A stretch of 64,000 bases of DNA from Methylotenera_A sp031422335 (lineage in GTDB: Bacteria > Pseudomonadota > Gammaproteobacteria > Burkholderiales > Methylophilaceae): NCBI GenBank assembly GCA_031422335.1, contig JANOQW010000033.1:1-64000 (forward strand), written 5' to 3'. A program made the position numbers and the translations under genes. The first letter of the stretch is position 1. Each line of letters begins with the position of its first letter. Below, in pieces: positions 43,277 to 50,574 of the stretch. The notes under the pieces are model-generated. The model searched no databases and had not been told where the DNA came from. It was given only the letters and a program-made list of their open reading frames with translations.

Positions 43277-44512
43277 ATGGAATCATCGCAATCAATTATT
43301 CAGGCAAAAGAGCTGTTATTTTTGCTGGGCATTATCCTAGGTGTTGGCAGCTTTACTGGATTTATTGCGCGGCTGATTAAAGTGCCAGATGTGGTGCTGT
43401 TTTTACTGGCAGGCATGGCGCTGGGTAGCGCTGGGTTTGGTCTGCTGGATGTCAAAGTCGATTCCACCCTCAACCAACTCATCCTTATTTTTGGCTCATG
43501 CTACATTTTGTTTGATGGCGGCGCCAGCGTTAAGTTAACTATACTCAAAAATGTTTGGCCAACCTTACTCACCATCTCAACTGTTGGTGTATTAATTAGC
43601 GCGCTGATAACGGCTTATGCTGCGCAATATTTACTCGGCTTACCATTTATTTTTGCATTATTGTTAGGCGCAGTCATCGCATCGACTGATCCTGCAACGC
43701 TGGTGCCAGTATTTAGGCAAGTGAAAGTTCGCGCTAAAGTGGCGCAAACGGTGATGAGCGAATCGGCTTTTAATGATGCCATGGGTGCTATTTTGACGTT
43801 TGCTGTGCTAGCTATGGCGACTTCAAATGCGGGTTTTTCTATTGGCGGTAGCTTGCTTAACTTATTGCAGCAATCCATTTTTGGTATTATTGGCGGGCTG
43901 CTATTTGGCTATTTGGCCGCCCTATTTATTGCGCACGAAAAATTTAGTTTTTTGGCTGAATATGCGCCCGTAGTCACGTTGATGGCTGTGGCTGCGGCCT
44001 ATTTAAGTGCTGATAGTTTGCATGCCAGCGGCTTTATGGCGGTATTTGTGTTTGGGCTAGTGTTGGGCAATAAAGAAATATTTAGCTTTAAAATGGGAAA
44101 AAGTGAGCAAGAAAAATTGGAAGATTTCGTACTCACCACCTCACTGATTATGCGTATGTTTATTTTTATATTGCTAGGCTCGCAAGTTAATTTTGCATTG
44201 CTAGCACAATATTTTTGGCCTGCATTGGGCGTGGTTGCAGTGTTTATGTTTATTGGCAGGCCTCTGGTTGTGTTTGTTTGCGCTATGCCTGACAGGCGCG
44301 CCAAATGGACTTTGCAAGAGCTTTTATTTATGTGCTGGACGCGTGAAACAGGTGTGATTCCAGGCGCATTAGCTGGTATGTTAGTTGGTTTGCAAGTGCC
44401 ACATGCTGATGTGATTGCATCAGTAACGTTTATGGCAATTCTTATCACCATTCTATTGCAAGCCACCACCACAAGGTGGGTGGCAGCTAAACTAAATCTA
44501 CTAGAGCATTAA
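43277..44512 (+). CDS. Cation:proton antiporter (CPA1 type)
   Basis: The 411-residue protein has about 11-12 membrane segments. The NhaP-like ion-site pieces STDPATLVPVF (near 137) and SESAFNDAMGAI (near 160) hold the acidic Asp pair. A CWTRETGVIPGALAGML stretch near 355 is also typical. It should exchange sodium or potassium for protons at the inner membrane. Its last four bases overlap the convergent PDZ gene. Confidence 0.9.
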   Translation: MESSQSIIQAKELLFLLGIILGVGSFTGFIARLIKVPDVVLFLLAGMALGSAGFGLLDVKVDSTLNQLILIFGSCYILFDGGASVKLTILKNVWPTLLTISTVGVLISALITAYAAQYLLGLPFIFALLLGAVIASTDPATLVPVFRQVKVRAKVAQTVMSESAFNDAMGAILTFAVLAMATSNAGFSIGGSLLNLLQQSIFGIIGGLLFGYLAALFIAHEKFSFLAEYAPVVTLMAVAAAYLSADSLHASGFMAVFVFGLVLGNKEIFSFKMGKSEQEKLEDFVLTTSLIMRMFIFILLGSQVNFALLAQYFWPALGVVAVFMFIGRPLVVFVCAMPDRRAKWTLQELLFMCWTRETGVIPGALAGMLVGLQVPHADVIASVTFMAILITILLQATTTRWVAAKLNLLEH

Positions 44513-45336
44513 TTTCTTGTATTAATAGTTGCCTGTGCAGTATTGGTTTTTCCTTCACGCTCGTAAGCAATCGCCACGCTTTTACCTTGATGCTCGCGCA
44601 CCACTTTTGAAAGCTCTTCTGCTTTATTCAAGTCGGTATCGTTAAGCTTAAGCAACATATCCCCACGCAAAATACCAGCCGCTTCAGCAGGCGAGCCTTT
44701 AATCACCGCCAACACGCGCAACCCTTTCAACTCATCTTTCTTTTCACCCTCTTCGGTTGGGCGCGCCAATTTAATCACATGCACACCTAATAACGGTGGT
44801 GGCAACTTGGCCCAATAGCTAGCGTAATATTTGTATTGAATATCTTCTTCTATTAAATCTTTTTCATCAATTTCGCCACCATTTTTCTTGGCCGCTTGTT
44901 TGTAGGTCTCAATTTTGCTGGCTGAGGTTAACGCCGCGCCATATTTGGTGTAAACCAACACGGTGTCGGCTTTAATCGCTTTGCCATGCTGCAAGGCCAT
45001 TTCAGATGGCACTGCGCCAGCATCAAATCCCGTCGTACCCATCATGTCATAGCCGCTTTCTAGCATGCTAATATTGTCTTTATCTTTGTGATTGCTGACA
45101 TACATTTTGGTGTCTGGATTAGACTCTAGCGAGACCAAATTACCAGTATTTTGTGCTTTATAGTTTTTTTCGTAAGGGTTTTCTGCCGCAAATAGCTTTG
45201 CCGCCATCAGCAGCGTGCCAGTGGCAAGCAAGCTCACTAGCATCCATTTAGCCGTAATTTTTTTAATGTCGATGGCTTTGGCAGCCGCAGCTTTATTATT
45301 CAAGCGATTTTTTAAATCTATGCTTTTATTGTCCAC
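44509..45336 (-). CDS. Membrane-anchored PDZ-domain protein
   Basis: The 275-residue product has one N-terminal membrane anchor (about residues 32-50). A long periplasmic middle follows and a C-terminal PDZ domain (about 195-270) with GLRVLAVIKGSPAEAAGILRGDMLLKLNDTDL. No protease domain is present. I choose a GTG start because AGAGGA lies nine bases before it; an ATG eight codons earlier lacks such a site. The partner is unknown; type II secretion GspC-like or substrate-adaptor roles are possible but unsupported. Confidence 0.78.
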   Translation of the reverse strand: MDNKSIDLKNRLNNKAAAAKAIDIKKITAKWMLVSLLATGTLLMAAKLFAAENPYEKNYKAQNTGNLVSLESNPDTKMYVSNHKDKDNISMLESGYDMMGTTGFDAGAVPSEMALQHGKAIKADTVLVYTKYGAALTSASKIETYKQAAKKNGGEIDEKDLIEEDIQYKYYASYWAKLPPPLLGVHVIKLARPTEEGEKKDELKGLRVLAVIKGSPAEAAGILRGDMLLKLNDTDLNKAEELSKVVREHQGKSVAIAYEREGKTNTAQATINTRN

Positions 45337-45424
45337 TTTTAAAAGTCCTCTATAATTCAATTATATTCATCATAACGCGCATAATTTAGCGTACAAGTTT
45401 ACTTACCAACATACAGACAAACAA

Positions 45425-46039
45425 ATGGAAAAAGAATTCACTCAACTTGATTTAAAAGAACTTGGTTTAAAAATTGGCTTGGTTTCAATTTCAGATCGCG
45501 CATCGCAAGGCGTGTACGAGGACAAAGGGTTACCCAGTTTGCAAGATTGGTTGGAGCGAGCGATTACTTCTTCATTTGTCTTAGAAACGCGTTTAATTGC
45601 CGATGAACAAGCGTTGATTGAAAGCACACTGATTTATTTGGTGGATGTGCAAGGCTGCCACTTAATCCTCACTACGGGCGGCACTGGGCCTGCCCTGCGC
45701 GACGTCACACCAGAAGCCACATTGAACATCGCCGATAAGCAAATGCCCGGCTTTGGTGAGCAAATGCGCCAAATTAGCTTAAACTTTGTACCCACCGCCA
45801 TTTTGTCGCGGCAAGTGGCGGTGATACGCAAACAATGCTTAATTATTAACCTGCCTGGCCAGCCAAAAGCCATTGCGCAAACCCTAGAAGGCTTAAAAGA
45901 TGAGGCTGGCAATATAAAAGTACATGGTATATTTGCTGCTGTACCTTATTGTTTGGACTTACTAGGGACAGTTGAAAAGCCGACGCCTTATATTGATACC
46001 AACGAAGCCATTTGCAAAGCGTTTCGCCCAAAAAAATAA
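45425..46039 (+). CDS. mog: Molybdopterin adenylyltransferase
   Basis: Mog adenylates molybdopterin before molybdenum insertion. The 204-residue protein has the MoCF pattern: KIGLVSISDRASQGVYEDKG near the start, LILTTGGTGPALRDVTPEAT in the middle, and INLPGQPKAI. Its length fits Mog rather than the shorter MoaB. The vanZ-like gene follows directly after the stop. Confidence 0.94.
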   Translation: MEKEFTQLDLKELGLKIGLVSISDRASQGVYEDKGLPSLQDWLERAITSSFVLETRLIADEQALIESTLIYLVDVQGCHLILTTGGTGPALRDVTPEATLNIADKQMPGFGEQMRQISLNFVPTAILSRQVAVIRKQCLIINLPGQPKAIAQTLEGLKDEAGNIKVHGIFAAVPYCLDLLGTVEKPTPYIDTNEAICKAFRPKK

Positions 46040-46040
46040 T

Positions 46041-46394
46041 ATGTTAACCATGAAAACATTTTTTGTTTTTCTATTTTGGGGCTTAGTTGCCGCTACTACT
46101 TTTTTATTGCTGATTGAAGTCAAGCCAACGCCACAAACTTGGCCAAAAGACAAGCTGGTGCATGCTATTATTTTTGCGCTACTCGGCTATTTAGGCGTTA
46201 AATCTTACTCAAAATATGCACTTTACATTTGTTTGGGTTTGGCTATTTATGGCGGCTTGATAGAGGCTGCGCAATCGCTACTCACACAAACACGAACTGG
46301 CAGCTTGGGCGACTGGCTGGCAGATGTTGTGGGTATTGCGCTTAGCTTTTTAGCATTAAATCTATGTAAAAACTTAGCTTCGCGCCCAACATGA
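46041..46394 (+). CDS. VanZ-family membrane protein
   Basis: The 117-residue product has about three to four membrane helices and the VanZ-like DKLVHAIIFALLGYLG and RTGSLGDWLADVVGIALS motifs. Bacterial VanZ-like proteins have no settled role outside teicoplanin resistance. I use the ATG right after the mog stop; an upstream frame would overlap mog by 68 bases. A second ATG follows three codons on. Its stop overlaps the thiL start as ATGA. Confidence 0.82.
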   Translation: MLTMKTFFVFLFWGLVAATTFLLLIEVKPTPQTWPKDKLVHAIIFALLGYLGVKSYSKYALYICLGLAIYGGLIEAAQSLLTQTRTGSLGDWLADVVGIALSFLALNLCKNLASRPT

Positions 46395-47368
46395 GTGAGT
46401 TTAATCTTATCCAAAAATACTTTACGCGCCCAACGCGCCACACCGATTTAGGTGTGGGCGATGATGCAGCGCTGATTCAAGTATCAGCTGGCATGCAACT
46501 GGTGGTGTCTAGCGATATGTCAGTGGCGGGTACTCATTTTTTTGCAGATACAGCGCCCTACGATATTGGTTGGAAGGCGCTTGCTGTCAATGTTTCTGAC
46601 ATAACCGCGATGGGCGCGCAAGCCAAATGGGCGACGCTGGCGATTGCATTGCCAGAAGTGCATGAAGCTTGGCTGGCCGAATTTTCACGCGGCTTTTTTG
46701 CCTGTGCGGATGAATTTAATGTTGATTTAATTGGCGGCGACACGACCAAAGGCCCATTGAATATTAGCGTTACTATAATGGGCGAAGTGCCGATAGGCAA
46801 AGCTCTACGACGTGATGGCGCGCAAGTGGGCGATGATATTTGGGTGAGTGGCACACTGGGCGATGCGGCACTAGCACTGGCGATTTTGCAAAATAAATAT
46901 AAATTAGATGCAAATTGGCTAGGCGCAAATTTGGAAGAGCGTGAGCTAGAAAAATGGCTGCCCTGTTTAAATAGACCGCAGCCGCGTGCCTGTTTGGGAT
47001 TGGCTCTGCAAGGAATTGCTACAAGCTGCATTGATATTTCTGATGGCTTACTGGCCGATTTGGGCCATATTTTAAACGCCAGCAATTTGGGTGCAACCAT
47101 TGATTTAGAAAAGTTACCTGTGTCATTTTATAATTTTAATCACTCGCACGAGCCCACAATTCAGCAATGTGTGCTGGCAGGTGGCGATGATTATGAGCTG
47201 TGTTTTACCGCGCCGCCTAGCCAACGAAGCAACATTGAAGCGATTGCAAAACAACAAAACATACTTTTAACATGCATCGCCAGCACCCGCATGGATATTG
47301 GTCTGCAGGCCATGTATAAAAATATTGAAATTAAGCTAAATAACAAAGGATTTGATCATTTTGGCTAA
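46391..47368 (+). CDS. thiL: Thiamine-monophosphate kinase
   Basis: ThiL phosphorylates thiamine monophosphate to the active diphosphate. The 325-residue AIR-synthase-fold protein has DLGVGDDAALIQ (18-29), the metal-binding SSDMSVAGTHF and DLIGGDTTKGP. It ends with the usual KGFDHF. Bases 47287-47313 match the dispersed palindrome in reverse; they encode TRMDIGLQAM near the C-terminus. pgpA overlaps the end by 17 bp. Confidence 0.94.
   Translation: MSEFNLIQKYFTRPTRHTDLGVGDDAALIQVSAGMQLVVSSDMSVAGTHFFADTAPYDIGWKALAVNVSDITAMGAQAKWATLAIALPEVHEAWLAEFSRGFFACADEFNVDLIGGDTTKGPLNISVTIMGEVPIGKALRRDGAQVGDDIWVSGTLGDAALALAILQNKYKLDANWLGANLEERELEKWLPCLNRPQPRACLGLALQGIATSCIDISDGLLADLGHILNASNLGATIDLEKLPVSFYNFNHSHEPTIQQCVLAGGDDYELCFTAPPSQRSNIEAIAKQQNILLTCIASTRMDIGLQAMYKNIEIKLNNKGFDHFG
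47287..47313. repeat. Repeat-like core inside thiL
   Basis: The 27 nt (ccgcatggatattgg then tctgcaggccat) agree with the inverted family consensus at about 23 sites. They agree even better with the intergenic copy at 41245. The reading frame is kept. Confidence 0.6.
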
Positions 47369-47864
47369 TCCAAGCCTTAAATTCTTATTAAGCCACCCCG
47401 CCCACTTTTTTGCGATGGGCTTTGGCGGCGGCTTGGCACCCAAAGCGCCTGGCACCTTTGGCACGCTGCTAGGTTTGCCACTGTTTTGGCTGATTGCCGA
47501 TTTTTCACTTACTGCACAACTCTCTATTATCTCTGTGCTATTTTTAATCGGCATTTACTTTTGCGATAAAACTGGCCGCGATTTAGGCATGGCCGACCAC
47601 GGCAGCATGGTGTGGGATGAAATGGTAGCGATGATGTTAGTGCTTGCTTTTACGCCACCATCTTGGCTAAGTTGGCTAGTGGCATTTTTATTGTTTCGCT
47701 TATTTGATATTTGGAAACCGTTCCCAATTCGCCAGTTGGATGCCAAACTTAAAAATGGCTTTGGCGTAATGTTTGATGATTTATTGGCGGCTATTTATGC
47801 AATTTTAAGTTTGCAAATAATTTTATGGATAATTACAGCGATATTACTACTGAACTTGCCATAA
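47352..47864 (+). CDS. pgpA: Phosphatidylglycerophosphatase A
   Basis: PgpA dephosphorylates phosphatidylglycerophosphate at the inner membrane. The 170-residue protein has FGGGLAPKAPGTFGTLLGLP near the start, GSMVWDEMVAMM in the middle, and FRLFDIWKPFPIRQLD, all family marks. Both possible starts are TTG: this one, or the next three codons on, which has AAGGA at a better distance. It overlaps thiL and, by 40 bp, pncC. Confidence 0.93.
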   Translation: MIILANPSLKFLLSHPAHFFAMGFGGGLAPKAPGTFGTLLGLPLFWLIADFSLTAQLSIISVLFLIGIYFCDKTGRDLGMADHGSMVWDEMVAMMLVLAFTPPSWLSWLVAFLLFRLFDIWKPFPIRQLDAKLKNGFGVMFDDLLAAIYAILSLQIILWIITAILLLNLP

Positions 47865-48349
47865 CTTTAGGCGCTGCGCTAAAAGCGCGTGGCTTAAAAC
47901 TGGCGCTAGCTGAATCTTGCACGGGCGGTTTAGCTGCTGCAGCGGTGACAGAAATTCCTGGCAGCTCAACTTGGTTTGATTGTGGATTTGTCACTTACAG
48001 TAATGTATCTAAAATAAGCATGTTGGGTGTATTGCCAGAAACGCTAGAAATGTATGGTGCAGTGAGCGAAGAAGTGGCAATGGAAATGGCGCAAGGTTGT
48101 TTAAAAATAGGCCTGCTTAAAAATAGCCAAGCACAAATAGCCGGCAGCATTACTGGCATTGCAGGGCCAGATGGCGGCAGTGCAGACAAGCCAGTTGGCA
48201 CTGTGTGTTTTGCTTGGGCTATGCCAGATTCAAGCACACCAAATCAACCCGTAAGCGTTGCATCGCAACAATTTACGGGCAATCGGCAACAAATCCGTCA
48301 ACAAGCTGCTGCGTTTTTATTGCAACAGCTTATTCTAGCAATAAGCTAG
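47825..48349 (+). CDS. pncC: Nicotinamide-nucleotide amidase (CinA-like)
   Basis: PncC deamidates NMN to nicotinic acid mononucleotide in NAD recycling. The 174-residue protein has LALAESCTGGLAAAAVTEIPGSS and SITGIAGPDGGSADKPVGTV, the CinA C-terminal family pattern, without the N-terminal CinA domain. It starts inside pgpA with a 40-bp overlap. It ends the mog-vanZ-thiL-pgpA-pncC series and overlaps the next convergent gene by four bases. Confidence 0.93.
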   Translation: MDNYSDITTELAITLGAALKARGLKLALAESCTGGLAAAAVTEIPGSSTWFDCGFVTYSNVSKISMLGVLPETLEMYGAVSEEVAMEMAQGCLKIGLLKNSQAQIAGSITGIAGPDGGSADKPVGTVCFAWAMPDSSTPNQPVSVASQQFTGNRQQIRQQAAAFLLQQLILAIS

Positions 48350-48711
48350 TGATGTCCGCGGCGGTTACCGTCGCGCCCACGATGACTGTTTCCATGACCG
48401 TCGCGATGATTACGATGGCCATTACCCCAGCCGTGTCCACCATCATGATGGCTTGCGCGATGGCCATTGTAGTGATTGCCACCACCGTAATATCGGTAAG
48501 ACACGACTGGCGCATGATAATAACTGCGCACTGGTTGATAATAATAGATAGGCTGCGGCGCGTAATAAACAGGTGGTGGTGCATAATAGCCGTGGTCATG
48601 GCCATATCCACCAACATTAATACCAATGCTAAAAGAATCGCGCGCGTTAGCTGCTGACATCGTCATTGCGCCAATCGCCAATACGCCTAATAAGGAATGT
48701 AAAATTTTCAT
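48346..48711 (-). CDS. Secreted His/Tyr/Gly-rich protein
   Basis: The 121-residue product has a signal peptide (about 1-23, ending NA). A middle part is rich in Tyr and Pro (APPPVYYAPQPIYYYQP) and the tail is made almost wholly of His, Gly, Arg, Asn and Asp. Such low-complexity tails can bind metals or nucleic acids. A good GGAG site precedes the ATG (read on the minus strand as GGAGGAGAACC). No family function can be given. Confidence 0.72.
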   Translation of the reverse strand: MKILHSLLGVLAIGAMTMSAANARDSFSIGINVGGYGHDHGYYAPPPVYYAPQPIYYYQPVRSYYHAPVVSYRYYGGGNHYNGHRASHHDGGHGWGNGHRNHRDGHGNSHRGRDGNRRGHH

Positions 48712-48771
48712 GGTTCTCCTCCGTTCAAAAGTTGTGCTCCCAATGCTTAAAACGCATCAAACTTAATCACG

Positions 48772-48800
48772 TTGACTAAAAATAAATACGCCCGTAATAA
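48772..48800 (+). promoter_or_regulatory. recA promoter
   Basis: TTGACT is followed by a 17-nt spacer and TAATAA, giving a near-consensus sigma-70 promoter. It lies 94 nt before the recA start. I see no E. coli-type LexA box (CTGT-N8-ACAG) overlapping it. Confidence 0.65.
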
Positions 48801-48810
48801 GCTAGGCTAT

Positions 48811-48833
48811 GCTTGCGTTTAGGCTTACGTTTA
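48811..48833 (+). repeat. Tandem 11-mer in the recA leader
   Basis: GCTTGCGTTTA and GCTTACGTTTA are direct repeats with a one-base gap, placed just after the expected transcription start. They could be an operator half-site pair for a non-E. coli-type SOS repressor. Confidence 0.35.
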
Positions 48834-48893
48834 GCGGCGAAATATGAAATAATTGCGTGTTAATTATTAATCGCTTATTAAGGCCAAAAAATC

Positions 48894-49922
48894 ATGGATG
48901 ACAACAAAAGCAAAGCACTTGCTGCTGCCCTTGCACAAATAGAAAAGCAATTCGGCAAAGGCTCAATTATGCGCATGGGCGATGCTGCAATTGGCGAAGA
49001 TATTCAATCGGTTTCTACTGGCTCGCTGGGCTTAGATATTGCGTTGGGCATCGGTGGCTTGCCTCGCGGACGCGTTATCGAAATTTATGGCCCTGAGTCA
49101 TCAGGCAAAACCACACTTACTTTGTCAGTCATCGCAGAGATGCAAAAAGTCGGTGGCGTAGCGGCATTTATTGACGCTGAGCATGCGCTAGACCCACAAT
49201 ATGCCGCCAAGTTAGGCGTAAACGTGCCAGAACTTTTAATTAGTCAGCCAGACACAGGCGAGCAAGCACTAGAAATTGTTGATATGCTGGTGCGCTCAGG
49301 TTCTGTGGATATTGTGGTGGTTGACTCGGTTGCTGCACTGACCCCGCGTGCTGAGATTGAAGGTGAAATGGGCGACTCGCACATGGGCTTGCAAGCGCGC
49401 TTAATGAGCCAAGCCTTGCGTAAGCTCACTGGCAACATCAAACGTACCAATACCATGGTGATTTTTATTAACCAAATCCGCATGAAGATAGGCGTGATGT
49501 TTGGCAGCCCAGAAACCACCACTGGCGGCAATGCACTTAAGTTTTATGCATCGGTTCGCTTAGATATTCGCCGCACTGGCGCGATTAAAAGAGGCGACGA
49601 AGTGATTGGCTCTGAGACACGCGTAAAAGTGATTAAAAACAAAGTTGCGCCGCCGTTTAGACAAGCTGAATTTGAAATTGTCTATGGCGAAGGTATTTCA
49701 CGTTTGGGCGAGATTATCGAGCTTGGTAGCAACTTAAAATTTATCGAAAAAGCTGGCGCTTGGTATGCTTACAATGGCGAAAAAATTGGCCAAGGCAAAG
49801 AAAATGCCAAAGAATATTTGCGTGAACATCCAGAGGTTGCCAAAGAAGTTGAAGCCAAGATTCGCGCCAACGCTAAGCAATTAGCGGATGGTATGGCAGC
49901 GCCCCGTACTGAAGATGATTGA
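48894..49922 (+). CDS. recA: Recombinase RecA
   Basis: The 342-residue protein forms the filament for homologous pairing and LexA self-cleavage. Walker A is GPESSGKT at 66-73, and VDSVAALTPRAEIEGEMGDSH and INQIRMKIGVMFG are strict RecA signatures. The length is normal and no intein is present. A promoter is visible about 95 nt upstream and recX follows. Confidence 0.98.
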   Translation: MDDNKSKALAAALAQIEKQFGKGSIMRMGDAAIGEDIQSVSTGSLGLDIALGIGGLPRGRVIEIYGPESSGKTTLTLSVIAEMQKVGGVAAFIDAEHALDPQYAAKLGVNVPELLISQPDTGEQALEIVDMLVRSGSVDIVVVDSVAALTPRAEIEGEMGDSHMGLQARLMSQALRKLTGNIKRTNTMVIFINQIRMKIGVMFGSPETTTGGNALKFYASVRLDIRRTGAIKRGDEVIGSETRVKVIKNKVAPPFRQAEFEIVYGEGISRLGEIIELGSNLKFIEKAGAWYAYNGEKIGQGKENAKEYLREHPEVAKEVEAKIRANAKQLADGMAAPRTEDD

Positions 49923-49939
49923 TACAGGGTTGATTAAGT

Positions 49940-50437
49940 ATTAAATTTCAGCCGAAAAGCTTACGCCAGCGTGCATTAGAATATTTGGGGAAACGCGAAT
50001 ACTCTTATGCCGAACTAGGTCAAAAACTTAAAAGCTATGCTTTAAAAGACGGCCTTGAAGAAGATGAAAGTTTTGACGAAAGGTCTGCAAATCAGCATGT
50101 CACTGCGATTTTAGAAGACTTTAAAACACGTGGTTGGCTATCTGATGCGCGCTTTACAGAACAAATTGTGCATGCGCGCTCGCACAAATTTGGCGCAAGC
50201 AAGATTGCCAATGAGCTGCGCGAAAAAGGCGTTTCACAAGATTTAATTGAAACTGCCATTGAGCAAGTAAAAGAGAATGAATTAGATAACGCCAAAGAAA
50301 TTTGGCGTAAAAAATTCAAAGCAATCCCCACAAGCCGTGATGAATGGGCAAGGCAAGGCCGATTTTTGCAAAGCCGTGGTTTTGGCTTTGATGTGATAAA
50401 AAAAGTATTGAATACAAAAAATAGCGATGATGAATAA
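49940..50437 (+). CDS. recX: Regulatory protein RecX, probable AUU start
   Basis: RecX limits RecA filament growth. The family N-terminus SLRQRALEYLGKREYS is encoded in frame upstream of the first canonical start, a TTG at 49985 that would cut it in the middle. Back to the in-frame TGA at 49931 the only near-cognate start is an ATT at 49940, preceded by AGGG. With it the protein is 165 residues, a normal RecX length with its three-helix repeats (KTRGWLSDARFTEQ, KGVSQDLIETAI). It lies 17 nt after recA. Confidence 0.85.
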   Translation: MKFQPKSLRQRALEYLGKREYSYAELGQKLKSYALKDGLEEDESFDERSANQHVTAILEDFKTRGWLSDARFTEQIVHARSHKFGASKIANELREKGVSQDLIETAIEQVKENELDNAKEIWRKKFKAIPTSRDEWARQGRFLQSRGFGFDVIKKVLNTKNSDDE

Positions 50438-50451
50438 ATATCTCCGTCATC

Positions 50452-50530
50452 GTCATTCCCGCATACGACTTTGCAAGTGCTTTAGCACTTGCAAATAGGA
50501 GTACCCTAGTGGTGCGTGGACAGGAATCCA
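50452..50530. repeat. Composite palindrome between recX and alaS
   Basis: The ends gtcattcccgc and ggaatcca are those of the repeat flanking the GIY-YIG gene. Instead of the short centre there is a 60-nt insert. It holds a perfect 11-bp hairpin, tttgcaagtgc (50470-50480) with gcacttgcaaa (50485-50495). It therefore looks like a longer relative of that family, or one copy interrupted by another hairpin. Confidence 0.6.
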
Positions 50531-50574
50531 TTTTAAGCAATTGAATTAAAAGTAATAATTAGCAAGAATTAAAA

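Noticed and set aside
45972..46040. An upstream extension of the vanZ-like gene inside mog.
   Set aside because: It overlaps mog by 68 bases and adds a basic stretch not seen in VanZ proteins.
48205..48657. A 150-codon plus-strand frame opposite the His-rich gene.
   Set aside because: It is the antisense of pncC's end and of a gene with a clear signal peptide and ribosome-binding site.
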